From NCBI GenBank assembly GCA_022560025.1, contig JAFISE010000036.1, positions 1-64,000 on the forward strand: a DNA stretch of 64,000 nt, written 5' to 3'. Below are positions 20,911 to 32,069 of the stretch, in pieces (position 1 is the first letter of the stretch; every line of letters begins with the position of its first letter). The DNA comes from Stagonosporopsis chrysanthemi (taxonomy: Eukaryota > Ascomycota > Dothideomycetes > Pleosporales > Didymellaceae). The notes beneath the pieces are model-generated. The model searched no databases. It saw only the letters and a program-made list of their open reading frames with translations, and was not told the DNA's origin. The translations under genes were made by a program, and so were the position numbers.

Positions 20911-21514
20911 GATGGCGGTGGGTGTGCGCGTACACTGTACAGCACGTGCACGGGGAGAGGGTGAATTGCCTGTAGCTATCGCGGGGCGGCGCGTTGACGA
21001 GCTCCAAGAACGCGAACGCGTCTGCAGCGGGAAGGAGCCAAACGGCCCGCCGTAGTTAGCCCGAGATCACCGCAGGCTCCACAGTTGTCACCCTGTTATG
21101 TCATAACAGGGCAGCGTGCAGGTGCGCACGTCGCCTTGCACGTTATTATCTGGACAGGCTCCCTGGCTTGCCAGCACTACCATTTACTCGCACTGCACTT
21201 CTCATCCCGACCGACCTCCGCCCTCGTGACTGCATCCACCATCTATTGCGTTATTGCACGCTTGCTTGGTTGTGTCGGTGTAGAGTGCCAATCACCAGCT
21301 CTCGTTCTCCCACGCTCCAATATCTCGAACGCTCACCGATAGCTCGAGAACCAGCTCCCAGATCTGCCCCGCACCGCCGTGTCATGCGAACAAGCGCAGC
21401 GTCTTTGTTTTAAGAGCCTGACCATCATCACCGTACGCGTTTTTTTTTTTACTTTATGAAATCGTCACTGCCTCCTGCTGCTATGGGCCACGACCGGACA
21501 GCTACTGACACGTT
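20911..21514. other. Divergent SMC1/GPC1 promoter region
   Basis: 604 bp shared by SMC1 (minus) and GPC1 (plus). Contains two ACGCGT hexamers, an 11 bp poly-T run (21440-21450) before GPC1, and a short inverted 'tgttatgtcataaca' palindrome near 21092. No gene seen. Confidence 0.55.
21010..21021. promoter_or_regulatory. MluI cell-cycle box (MCB) upstream of SMC1
   Basis: ACGCGAACGCGT: a palindromic ACGCGT hexamer abutting an ACGCGA half-match, 100-110 bp from the SMC1 start codon. ACGCGT is the target of MBF/DSC1, the G1/S transcription factor of fungi, and SMC1 is a G1/S gene in yeasts. A second ACGCGT lies at 21435-21440, 75 bp before the GPC1 start. Function is inferred from motif and position. 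Confidence 0.55.
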
Positions 21515-23154
21515 ATGGCTGCAGGCTCTCCTCCGCGCCATCTTCAACGGCCCTCGCACCGTCGTACCCCTTCGAGCCTTGAGATAGTCCCTGAAGACCT
21601 GCCCGTCATGTCCGCCGAGGACCCCAAATCCAGGTCAGAGCCTCAACTGGGCGTCTCTGGCCTCTCCACCGACCCTTCGCCGGGTGACTCTACACACGCT
21701 GGCTCAGCGCTTCTGGGCGAGTCTGCGCGCTCTCACCCCGTGCCTTCCTCTACACCTGGACTCTCGCGATCCAATTCCATCTCGAACAGCTCCTACCACG
21801 ATGAATCCGAAGACGAGGCTGCCTTCTTCCCGCCTGTCGAGCGACTGACCATGTTCGACTTCATCGAGAACATGGCTCTTGCACAACGCTTCGACAAGCT
21901 ACAAGCCTCGATAACGTCGCAGACGGAGAAGCTGAAGAATCAGGCCAAGAACAGAGGCATCACCAGAGACCGAGTCGTCGACGAATGGCGAAGACGAGTG
22001 CCCACCGAGGGCGAACAGCTCGAACGGTACCGAAAGCGCGTGCGCAAGTCTGTCGACCGCCTCAACTCGCGCTTCAACGAATCCCTCACCGTCACCGCTC
22101 GGGAGAAGGCTTCCTTTATCGCTGCTGTCATGAATATCTTCGTCTCAGGTTACTTGGTCGGTTTGCACCCCGACTACTTCCCGCACTGGTACACCGCGCA
22201 GCTCCTCTACTTTATGCCTGTCCGCTACTACACCTACCACAAGAAGGGCTATCACTACTTCCTGGCTGACCTGTGCTACTTCGTCAACATTCTCGCCGTC
22301 CTAAGCATTTGGGTGTTTCCCCAGTCTAAGCGTCTGTTCATCGCCACATACTGCCTGATCATGGGAAACAACGCTATCGCCATCATCATGTGGCGCAACT
22401 CGCTTGTATTCCACTCCATGGACAAGGTCGTCAGGTATGTGGCTGTTCGTATGAACCACTTCTCCATGCTAACCTCAGCAGTCTCTTTATCCACATCATG
22501 CCGTGCGTGACGCTTCACTGCATCGTTCATCTGCTGTCCCCCGACTATCAAAAGGAGCACTATCCCGCCATCTACAACATCCGCCACTCTGACCCGTCCT
22601 CTCCACACCACTACAGCCTGCCGCAGATGATGATGTGGGCCACCCTTCCATACGCCTTCTGGCAGCTGGCATACCACTTCTTGATCACCGTACGTCGCCG
22701 CGACAAGATCGCCGCCGGACGTCCTACCAGTTTCACATGGCTGCGCAAGTCCTACGCAAAGACTTGGATCGGTAAATTCGTCCTTGCTCTGCCAGATTTC
22801 CTCCAGGAGCCAGCCTTCATGGGTATCCAATATTCCTACGCCGTTCTCACCATGTTGCCAGCTCCAATTTGGTTCTGGTATCGCTGGGCTAGCGGCGTTT
22901 TTCTGACCGTTGTCTTCATCTGGAGTGTGTACAACGGCGCGACATTCTACATTGATGTGTTCGGCAACCAGTTCAAGAAGGAGCTGGATGCGCTCAAGGC
23001 AGACATTGCCAAGTGGCAAGCTTCTCCCGAGGGTGGCTACACTCCATTTACGCCATTTGAAGGTGGGGCGGAGAAGCAGCTCGGATACATCCCTCCTCTA
23101 GAGGGCAGCACTGCGATCAAACCTGCCAACGGAGAGGCTGAGAAGAGGAAGTAG
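21515..23154 (+). CDS. GPC1: Glycerophosphocholine acyltransferase Gpc1
   Basis: Uses acyl-CoA to acylate glycerophosphocholine, making lysophosphatidylcholine for phosphatidylcholine remodelling in the endoplasmic reticulum. Two exons, 21515-22434 and 22482-23154, with a 47 bp intron (GTATGT donor, CTAAC branch, CAGCAG acceptor; AG|T gives Ser), total 530 residues. The first 110 residues are Ser/Pro-rich. Then FDFIENMALAQRFDKLQASI and a basic linker lead to about eight hydrophobic segments, among them AAVMNIFVSGYLVGLHPDYF, SLFIHIMPCVTLHCIVHLL and VFLTVVFIWSVYNGATFYID. HYPAIYNIRH and YHYFLADLCYFVNI are family landmarks. The C-terminus is soluble and variable. Matches the former DUF2838 family in sequence and length. 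Confidence 0.88.
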
Positions 23155-23464
23155 ACTGCTGTATCGATAATGGTGAGCGTGGTTCTCTTATCTTGATTTA
23201 CAGCTTTTTCTTCGGCATCTGCCTGATCATTACTTCGGTGTTCCTGTTGCTATATTTGAGCGTCTCCGCGGCTGACTAGATATACCCTTTTCCTTCGTTT
23301 TACATTCGTCTTCATTAAACGCGACCAATACATGCCCATTACAAACAAAATCCTACCACCCTAGAGGCATCCAACCCGTTCCGTGCTTACTAAATGCAAA
23401 CAAACTTAGGAGCCTGCAGCCTTTCGCTTGTCCATGGAAACTCAAACTCTGTTCTCAAATATCA
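23155..23464. other. Convergent 3' intergenic region
   Basis: About 310 bp of AT-rich sequence between the convergent ends of GPC1 and the GFA-domain gene. Nothing else seen. Confidence 0.5.
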
Positions 23465-24037
23465 TCACAACACCACCCCCTTCTCCTCCTGCTCAGACTT
23501 CCATTCTCTCAACCTCTTCAACCTCTCCAATTCTTCCCGCCCCCACACCTCCTCCCTCTCATAGAACCCTTTGAAAACACCCACCCCCCTCTCAATCTCC
23601 CTTCTCAAATCCACCCACGCCACCTTACTCTCCGTAAAAATATGCACATCAGGCCTCACCCTGCCCCTACACCCCTCAGTCAGACTCCCCACTTTGACAT
23701 AAACCGTCGCCCTATTCCCGCCATAATACGCAAACACATCTGTATTGCATTCGCGATTCGGACAGCTCGCGACGATGTGCGCGGACCCGTCGGGCGCGCT
23801 GGGCGAGGGCCGGTGCGCATACAACGGGGCCGTGGGCGAGGTGAGGAGAAAGTTGTAGCATTCGATGACGAGGTTCACGGCGAATGCGGAGCCGGTCTCC
23901 GACTGGCAGTAGTGGCAGTGGCAGCAGTGCGTTATCATGGGTGCGGCGAGGAGGGTGTAGGTCAGCGTTTTGCAAGGGCAGTGCCCGGTTAGAGGGGTGG
24001 AGGAGGCGGGAGGCGGGGAGGCGCTTAGGGTGGCCAT
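23465..24037 (-). CDS. GFA/CENP-V-type zinc-binding domain protein
   Basis: Intronless, 190 residues from the ATG at 24037, chosen because ATAATGGCC is a good start context and the domain follows within 18 residues. An in-frame Met at 24118 would add 27 residues of unclear value. The glutathione-dependent formaldehyde-activating fold is shown by LTGHCPCKTLTY (first Cys pair), the cluster THCCHCHYCQSETGSAFAVN, and a distal pair in ASCPNRECNTDVFAYYGGN. The distal pair is spaced CX4C rather than the usual CX2C, which may weaken the second zinc site. Family members are small S-(hydroxymethyl)glutathione synthase-like or sulfur-lyase-like proteins; most fungal members are uncharacterised. The C-terminal 60 residues are charged and end in a basic/acidic helix. 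Domain call good, function open. Confidence 0.78.
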   Translation of the reverse strand: MATLSASPPPASSTPLTGHCPCKTLTYTLLAAPMITHCCHCHYCQSETGSAFAVNLVIECYNFLLTSPTAPLYAHRPSPSAPDGSAHIVASCPNRECNTDVFAYYGGNRATVYVKVGSLTEGCRGRVRPDVHIFTESKVAWVDLRREIERGVGVFKGFYEREEVWGREELERLKRLREWKSEQEEKGVVL

Positions 24038-25488
24038 TATGCGAGTTGGGTGGTTAGGTGGAATGTATAGGACAGTTGGTTGAGCTTGGGTGTTTTGGAG
24101 AAGAGGGGAGGAGTGCAAATGCTATGGAGAAGGCAGGATAAGTGCTCGCTTAGCTTCTGTGTGGGGCGTCAGCAGTACTGGGACGCGTTGGCTGTGTAAA
24201 AGGTATTGTTGTATGGAGTTAGGTTGCTGCCTGTTCGGGACATGAGTATGATGCTTCGCTTAGTTGTTGCGCACTGTCACGTGGTTTACATTGTGTGCTT
24301 ACTCAGTATGTAAAGCATGGAGTTGACTTTATGGTCTGCCGTTTGGAAATAAGTCTCGATTTATGGACCTGCTCTTTTGATTCTTTCAAATAAGCTTTTG
24401 ACTAATTGTCAGCCATAGTATGTCAAGATTAGTTTCAGGATGTTGCTGGTCACTTCGTGTAGTGTGCTCTTGGTATGTTTGCGAGATCAGCTTGTGGGAA
24501 ATGAGCTATATACTGAAAAGAGATACGTATTATACACGCTACGAACCACGACTAGGGCATAGGACCACGCACAACATTTGATCCGCTTGCTAAGATCTGA
24601 GACATAACGACTATGGCCGCGGTGGCAGTCGTTGCCGGGACTAGACCTGTTAGTATTTTGATCGCGGAGATCATTGTCTACACAAGTGAGATACCAGGCT
24701 GTAATTCTCGGTCGGACAGTGAGTGTTTGAACAAGAATCTCCTCGGCATAGAGGTATGGTCGATTCATGGAGGCAAATGATGCTCTTGCAGATTGGCGCC
24801 CCCATCTTGGCGGTCGATGAGCAGAACGTAAAAGATCTGACATATTCCATCTCAAACTGAGCGAGAAGTTTCCAGAGATCCGACCATCAAGGATTGAGCG
24901 ATGTGAAGGCATATGTGGAGCTCGTTGATGCACGAAATGTTAATATCCTAACTTACATGGAGCCGGCAGAGATAGTCATCGAGAATGCCGATAAGAATGA
25001 GGCTGAAAACAAGCAACATGTTCAGGACACGGTCTCGGTCGGATATGGTAGAACACCCGTTGTATGAACACACGAGATCTTGAATTGGTTGTTTGTGTTT
25101 TTCCCTCGTCGCCAATTGGTCAGAACGATGTGGATCGCTGCGGGGGTTTCTAACAAATGACGAATATTAGCGGCAAAGACCCCTGCTATCACCTCAACCC
25201 TCGGATGGTCGAACAATATATCTTGTGGAGCTTTCCGAGCGATGTCGGTGTTCAAAGAATTTTCGTGGGCGTAGAAAACGTTCGAGGAGCCTTGTCATCC
25301 TTCACAAAGGCTGGCTGAGAAGCCTTCCTGGTCCACACTGTAGTCAAAGGCACCTGCCTATCTAAGAACGCGATAGGGATCATTCCGGATACCAGTATTT
25401 GTGGAGTCATTGCAGCCCGGAGTTATTGTCAGGAACAACTGCCAACCTTCCCCTCTTCTTGTAACCTGCATCCAAGCGTCCTTCCGCC
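24038..25488. other. Gene-poor interval before the MFS gene
   Basis: About 1.45 kb, noticeably AT-richer than the flanking genes. It contains short minus-strand open frames at 24487-24933 and 25022-25255 with no recognisable motif and no splice continuity between them. It may hold decayed sequence; I cannot name it. Confidence 0.4.
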
Positions 25489-27300
25489 ATGGCGCCAAAC
25501 AGCATACAGTCGGGGCCAACCGAAACTTCACCACTTCTCGGAAAGCCAAGTCAGAACGGTCAGCCAGTAGATCCGGGTGATGGCATTGCGCCCGCTGGAC
25601 CTGAAGTCTACGATGACACAGACGTTGAAGAAGACCACAATGAGCAGGATCTGGAACGCCAGCCTAGTAATGGGAGCGTCTTCAAGCAACAAGGTCTCCC
25701 GGAAGTTAGGAAGCGGATGAAATATATATTTCCTGCCATTGCAATCGGCGTAAGTATCACACTGTACATAGTGTCACGAGTAGAAGCTGAGAGTTCTAGG
25801 TGTTCCTCTCTGCTGCAGACCAAACACTTATCGTGTCGACATATGGTATCATTGGTACAGACCTAAAGGCGCTCTCCTCGACATCCTGGATTGCAACAGG
25901 CTACTTCCTCACGTTGACCGCATTTCAGCCTCTCTATGGCAAGCTTAGCGACATTTTTGGCCGCAAGGAATGCCTTCTCTTTGGTTATCTTATCTTTGGT
26001 ATTGGCTCAATGGCCTGTGGCTTTGCGCGCACGATCGGCGAGCTCATTGCAGCAAGAGCATTTGCAGGTATTGGGGGCGGCGGCATGACCGTCTGTGTGA
26101 GCATCATGCTGTCTGATATTGTAAGCCTGAGGGATAGGGGTACATGGCAAGGATACGTTAATTTGGTGTACGCGAGTGGTGCTGCAGCCGGCGCACCCCT
26201 AGGTGGCCTTCTAGCTGAAACGATTGGATGGAGATGGTCTTTTATCGCACAAGGACCTCTCTGCCTGGTCGCTCTTCTATCTGTCGCCTTGGTCTTGCGA
26301 CTGCCAAAGCAAGAAGATTCACACTGGAAAGAAAAGCTGGCCAGAATCGACTTCCTAGGAGCTCTAACCCTCATTATCGCAATATTTGGTCTTCTCGTGG
26401 GGCTCGACCGTGGCTCGAATATCGGCTGGAGCAACCCCCTCACTGTTGCAGGGCTCTGCACTACTCCGCTCTTCGTGGTCTTTGTCCTGGTCGAGAAGTA
26501 CGTTGCGAAACATCCTTTCGCACCTGGCCACATTATCTTGGACAGATCCCTGGTTGCATGTTATTTGTGCAACTTCTTCGCATTTGGTGGCTGGTTGGCA
26601 GCTATCTTCTTTATACCATTGTACTGGCAAGTGACTTATGGCTATGGTGCATCACAAGCCGGGCTCCTGCTCGTTCCATCCATCATATCCGGCGTCAGTG
26701 GCTCGCTGTTCGGTGGTATCTACATGAAGCGAACCGCGAAGTACTACTGGATTACTGTTATTGCCTACTCAAACCTGACCATCGGTCTTTCAATCATCCT
26801 CCTTTTCGCTGGTACAGTCATGCGAAGCCTGCCTGTCACAGTCATCGGAACATGTATCTGCGGCTTCTCCAATGGTATTGGGGTAACTACTACTCTCATT
26901 GGTCTTAGTAAGTTGATTGTTTGCGAGCTTCGGTGACACAGACTGACAGCGTACAGTCGCGAATGCCTCTCACGCCGATCAAGCCGTCGCAACAGCATGT
27001 AGCTACCTTTTCCGCTCGCTCGGATCTGTCTTCGGCGTGTCGATGTGCGCAACAGCCTTCAATCAAACTCTACGATCAAGCCTCAGATCCGCACTCAGTG
27101 GTGACAAAGACGCAGAGGAGATCGCTGAACGCGTACGAGCTGGACTCGCGTATTATCGAAGTTTGGAGCCTCATTTACAGGAGATAGTGCGCGATTGCTA
27201 TGGGAAGTCCACGAGGGCGGCGTTGTGTGTGAGCGCGGTCCTTGTTGCGGGTAGTGCGATTGCTGCGTGGGGCATCAGGGAGAAACGCTTGGGCAACTGA
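25489..27300 (+). CDS. MFS transporter, DHA2/vacuolar amino-acid (Vba/Fnx1-like) type
   Basis: Three exons, 25489-25749, 25800-26907 and 26957-27300, all with GTAAGT donors and AG acceptors, giving 570 residues. The N-terminal 75 residues are hydrophilic and include TSPLLGKP, an acidic-dileucine-like sorting signal seen in vacuolar Fnx1/Vba proteins. The first helix follows at KYIFPAIAIGVFLSAADQT. The MFS A motif is GKLSDIFGRKECLLFGYL; motif C-like glycines are in VYASGAAAGAPLGGLLAETIGWRWSF. The C-terminal part IANASHADQAVATACSYLFR matches the 14-helix DHA2 group. These antiporters move basic amino acids or drugs across the vacuolar membrane using the proton gradient. The substrate here is a guess from family. 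It sits alone between two gene-poor intervals. Confidence 0.88.
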
Positions 27301-28634
27301 AGCTTCATGGTTGAGTTCACGGTAGGTTTTGATACATGATGGCAGCCCTCAGGATCACTGGATACTACCAACGCTGATATCAAGCCTCTACCTCAAAAGC
27401 TGGTTTGTCTCTCGTCAGCAGCCAGAGTCATTCGACCGCTGCTTTCTGACACAGTGCAGTGCGATACAACTAGTTCAATGGCGAGCATGACGGACCGATG
27501 TTACGCGACAATACACGATTGTCAGGATGTGGCGGCGTGGGGTGTAATGAGCACCCATACAAATAGTAAAACCCACAATACCGAGTCACCGACTCGTCAT
27601 GCACTTTCTTATACCCGGATCTTGCTCCTAATTGTGTGTCGTGCAGCCCCGTTGGCATTCACCTCGCCGAACGCCGTTCCACGCGTGGGCACATCCGCCT
27701 CACCGGCTCCCTCGCCGCCTGGGCAGATTTGTCACTCGAGGCCCGAGAACCAGGATTCCTGATGATGTGGCTCAGACAGCCATGGCTGCCTGGGTTAGAG
27801 CATGTGCAGGATGCGCAAAAGCAAACAATCCGGAAGCGCTACCGAAAAAACAAACGAATTACGAGGTTCCACGCGGTCTCGCTTCATAAAATATTGCGCC
27901 ACGGCGCGTGCCACTGTACGGGATGTCGGGACAGAAGCCTGATGTAGTAGTCGCGTTCCGGTGTAGTTGGTTCGCGAGGCTGAAGCATAAACACAATGCT
28001 TCATGCGTGGCCCCAATATACCGCATCGTCACGACCTGCAAACAGAGAAGGGTGGGGCTGAAAGTTCCGAAGACGCTCACATGCATGACGAATCGATCTC
28101 ATATGCGCTTGGGGCTGCGCATGGTGCACACTAGCAGACGCAACACACAAGTGTCTCACGAAACAATGAAGGACCCGTTCCTTCCGTAGACGCGGCAAAC
28201 GCGCCTTCACCCGTCCAGCCCCGTTATGCGGTGCGCGAGTTTCTGGAAGAAGCAAACGTTCGTTGGGAGACTGCTTATACGGTTTATGCAGGTTCCATCC
28301 CATGAGACCCGAAGAGCCGGTGACACGTTGATGAGACCAGTGGCCTGATTCTGGAAAAGCATGTCGCTACCTTAATGAAGGGATTCGAGTGTCGATCTAA
28401 TGCAAGAAGGCTGTTTGGGCGGACGATTAGCGAGAATCCCGTAAGACAGCTGGGGCCAGGGTTGCTGATGGGTGCCCCGGCATGTGCATATGCTTCCCCG
28501 GTATACTCGCGTTGTACACGATCTACCAATGTTTTAGCGGCGATTTTGGTGATTTTTTGTGCTTCGCGAAGTTCGAAGGCTGGCAGCTCCAAAGAAGGGC
28601 TTTCCTAATCTTGTTGTGCGGCTTTACGTTCACA
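27301..28634. other. Gene-poor interval
   Basis: About 1.3 kb between the 3' ends of the MFS gene (plus) and the SET gene (minus). Open frames of 60-100 codons on both strands lack domains. No transposon ends or tandem repeats noticed. Confidence 0.45.
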
Positions 28635-30405
28635 TCATGCCACAGAATCAAGGCGTCGATGCTCTGCCTCTTCCCAAACGCATCTTGGGCACATACAGTC
28701 TCCACCCAGCGCACCAACCGCCCACTCTCTACGCTCCTTCACAGGCAGCCTAATGTCGCAATAATGCCCAAAGACCTCTTCACCCTTCTTCAGACCAGGG
28801 CCCTTGCCGGAATCTCTTCCTTCCCAATCGACGAGCTTCTCGCGGGTCCAAAACCTCATAGTCCCTTGCCATTCCCAAGCCACGTTTGGGTCGCAGCTGT
28901 GGTTGGCTAAACACCACAGGGGATGAACAGCGCCTATTTCCGGTCGCCCGTCTAGTCCTTGCTGGGCAGAAGCTGTGCCTCTAAGCTTAGCGTATATGGT
29001 GTTGAAAATCCAGGTATCGTATCGATAGCTTTGAGTGAAGATGTTGACATCCATCTTCTCCAACAAGTGTAGAGGCTTGATGATGTTGTTATTGAACGAG
29101 AATGGTAAAGTTTGAGGGGCGCCAGCAAATGCATCTACGTTTTGTCCGTCACGTCTGCTTTGCCATGCGGTGTCGAGGTCTTTGCTGTGGTAGTCACCCC
29201 ATATATAACGTAACTCTTTGAGCTCCAAGGGGTGGACATCTTGTGTCTCAGCCAGTGCGAGAGCCCTGACCAGAAGGATGGAATACAAAGAATCTGCAGC
29301 TTCGCGGGCGGGGACTCTACCCTGGTCTACACTCACTCCGCAAATCGAAGAATGGTAATTGTCTTGTGCCAAGTCATGGCATTCTTCGCTGCAAAAGAAC
29401 ACCTCGTCGCATTCCTCGCAGGACAGAATCGTATTTTCAGGACCTGATTCAGGTAGCCGAGTGCTACAAGCGTCGCAGTATACGTCGTGGAGCCTGGACA
29501 CAGCTGTCAAGAGCGATTTTTCATTTAGCACCTGCTCCCCGGGCGCAATATCTTCCTTGGCGAACACGCCCAGCTGTTTCACGAACTTGACCTCATTGCC
29601 TGGTTCCTTGCTTGATGTTTCCGTTGTGAGAAGTGGTAGCTCAGAGACCCGCACCTCGAGCATTGGGGCAACGTTCGCCATCTCCTTGTTGAGAAACTGC
29701 AAGCATTCGTCTGAATGGCGACCTGGTTCGTATCTGTTCCACGGGTAATTCTCGCGACGCACAAGGCCTTTATCGGGATAATCGTCCACCTCAACGTCAT
29801 CGACATTGTTGCCATCTTTCTCGTAAATAGTCTTAAGCATTGAGGTCAAGGCTTCGTCGTGTTTTCTGAATGTATCGTCATCTGGAAAAGCTCTCGTTGC
29901 ACGAGCAATATAGTCAAAAGCGCTGCGGAAACAGCCGCAAGCCAATAGTGCTTCTATGAGGACATCGTGCCTTCCCTCGTCAGTAAGCAAAAGCGATAAT
30001 GATTATAGCCTTCTCTTACATACGCAATTTTTGAGAGATGTTTTTGCGCCCATGCAACAGCTTTGTCCTCGTCTTCAATCTGATCGGCACTGGCAGGGTC
30101 AATCGACAGCTTTGCAGCTCCGTCCAAGAGGTAATCGGCATTTGCTGCTTCTAAAGCCTCGTCGTGGTATTCCCCTTCCTCAACCACTTCATCAACAAGT
30201 AGAAGCGCTTTGTATGCATCGCCAATGGTAAGATCAGGGTAACCAAGACTCTTATATGCCTTTGCTAGTTTCAGACGATGCACAATACTGTAAGGTTGCT
30301 CGGGTGTCTGCCGTTGTAGAGCAACAAGCTCATTGATGAGTTCTTCACGTTTCTATCGGGGTCAGCGAAGATTCTCGACCCGGCTGGCAAGATACGTGCC
30401 TCCAT
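28635..30405 (-). CDS. TPR-like / MYND / SET-domain protein (SMYD-type)
   Basis: Probable protein methyltransferase-like protein. Certain exons are 30020-30352 and 28635-29975, joined across a 44 bp GTAAGA-AG intron. The N-terminal exon gives helical, TPR-like sequence (HRLKLAKAYKSLGYPDLTIG). The second holds the SET start KFVKQLGVFAKEDIAPGEQV, a MYND-like zinc cluster (CDACSTRLPESG to CEECDEVFFCSEECHDLA), then the SET core LANHSCDPNVAWEW, GEEVFGHYCDIR and the post-SET Cys cluster GDCMCPRC. This split SET-MYND order is SMYD-like. The start is unresolved: the 30352 boundary follows a TAG acceptor and no in-frame ATG lies in that exon. The only open solution I find is ATG GAG at 30400-30405 with a GC-AG intron (donor GCACGT, 47 bp), giving 559 residues. 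Substrate unknown. Confidence 0.78.
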
Positions 30406-30609
30406 TTTCGTCCAGCCTGATGGACTTAGGGTGTGAAGTGTGAAGCACGTGAGACAGACTTTTTGGACTCGATGGTGGGACTAGTGCCACTAGCTCGCTT
30501 CGCTCTCGCCCACCTGTGCAACCTGCCACCGCGTTACGGTAGCACAAGTCCAGCTGCGAACGCAGAAGCAGCACCCTCGTTGCTTGCTCATCCCTACCAG
30601 ACACCTGTC

Positions 30610-32069
30610 ATGTTACCTTCTGCGGCTGAGCTCGTTGCGCGATACCTCCGCACGAATGGCTACACTGAGGTATGACGTAGACCAGACCGTTGGCCACAGT
30701 CAGCCTCACTCACACCAAGTAGACCTTGACAAGTTTCGTCAAAGAGGCCAATCTGCCGCTTGATACTGGTACTGGGCTTGACAAATCAGTGACTATCGAG
30801 TCAATTCTTCACGAAAAGAAAACGTTTGATCTTAGTCTGAATTTTGAGAAGCTAGGAATCGAGGATGCAGATCGTGAGTGGGTCGTTCCTGCACCGTCAA
30901 GACCGAACGTACTGCAATCACTGCCGAGTCTTTCGAACATCCTGAGCGTGGCTGCTCTCGACCTACTGCTCCCCTCTGCCACATCTGCTCGCCAGTATAT
31001 TGCTGTCACTACAGCCGACCGACAACTGCATCTTTTAGACACGAACTCACCAAGGTTCGAACTTGCCCATTCGTATACCAGCTTCCAAGACTCGCCGATA
31101 CTGGATATTATCAGTTTGGGATCGCGGTACATGTTGGTTGCTGCGATGTCCGGTAAACTTGTTTTGTACGACACGGCAAGTGACAAAATCCTGGCTGAAC
31201 GAAGAGATCATGAGAAGTATGTCGTGAAGATCTCCAGCTGGACCTCTGGTAATTCAGTTCTGCTGGCAACGGCAGGATGGGACTCGAAAGTGCACATCTA
31301 TCGCCTGGATATTGGAGATGGCACTATACGCCTTGAACATCCTCTGGCCACTCTCACTCTTCCAAGCATTCCTGAAACCGTCCTTTTCGTCAGGTCTCCC
31401 GAAAACGGCTCTCCCGTTCTTCTTGTGGCCCGCAGAGACTCATCGTTTTTATATTACTACTCCCTTCCCAGTGCCGCCGTTGCATCTATCGAACTGCTTG
31501 GGAAGCAGAACTTAGCCCCACACTCGAATGCATGGATTGCCTTTACACCGGCAGATGTACAGATCTGTCCCACTGATCCATCTGTTGTAGCGGTGGCGAC
31601 TTCATCAACGCCACACATGAAACTGCTTATATTGAAGCTACTGCTGCCGCCGGCACATGCTTCCAGATCCGACGATAACACTATCCTACAAGCAGCTGAT
31701 GCAATTCATACAACACAAGCCTCTCAAGCACGTGCTGAGCTTCTAGTTGCAGACCGGGAGGAAGCGGCTATCATGGTGAACGTGTCAACCATGGCACCCC
31801 AAACTGCTTATTCTACTCCACGATTGGCATGGCGACCTGACGGATCGGGCCTCTTTGTCAGCTCCGATGACGGTGTCGTACGCGGTATCGAAGCGAACAG
31901 TGGGAAGCTCGTTGCATCACTGGAAGGACATGAGCCTGGGAGCAAGTTGCGTTGCCTGTGGGCCGGAGCGCTCGAGCCATGTCATGGTGCAACCAATGAA
32001 TCCACCAAGACCCGAGAAGTTTTGATCAGTGGTGGCTTTGACCAGAAACTGATACTCTGGAATTCCTAA
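30610..32069 (+). CDS. LisH-WD40 repeat protein
   Basis: Two exons, 30610-30669 and 30723-32069; the intron has a GTATGA donor and a CAAGTAG acceptor, phase 0, and total length is 468 residues. The first exon and the start of the second together encode a LisH-like dimerisation motif (AAELVARYLRTNGYTE then LTSFVKEANL), so the intron splits the motif. Residues from about 100 form a beta-propeller with degenerate WD units, for example MLVAAMSGKLVLYDTASDK, LLATAGWDSKVHIYRLD and, at the very end, LISGGFDQKLILWNS. Such proteins are usually scaffolds in larger complexes. I do not recognise a specific orthologue. It is divergent from the SET gene, with only about 200 bp between starts, so the two may share a promoter. 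Confidence 0.8.

Noticed and set aside
24487..24933. 149-codon minus-strand frame upstream of the Vba-like transporter
   Set aside because: No recognisable family, average composition and no good start; chance frame is likely.
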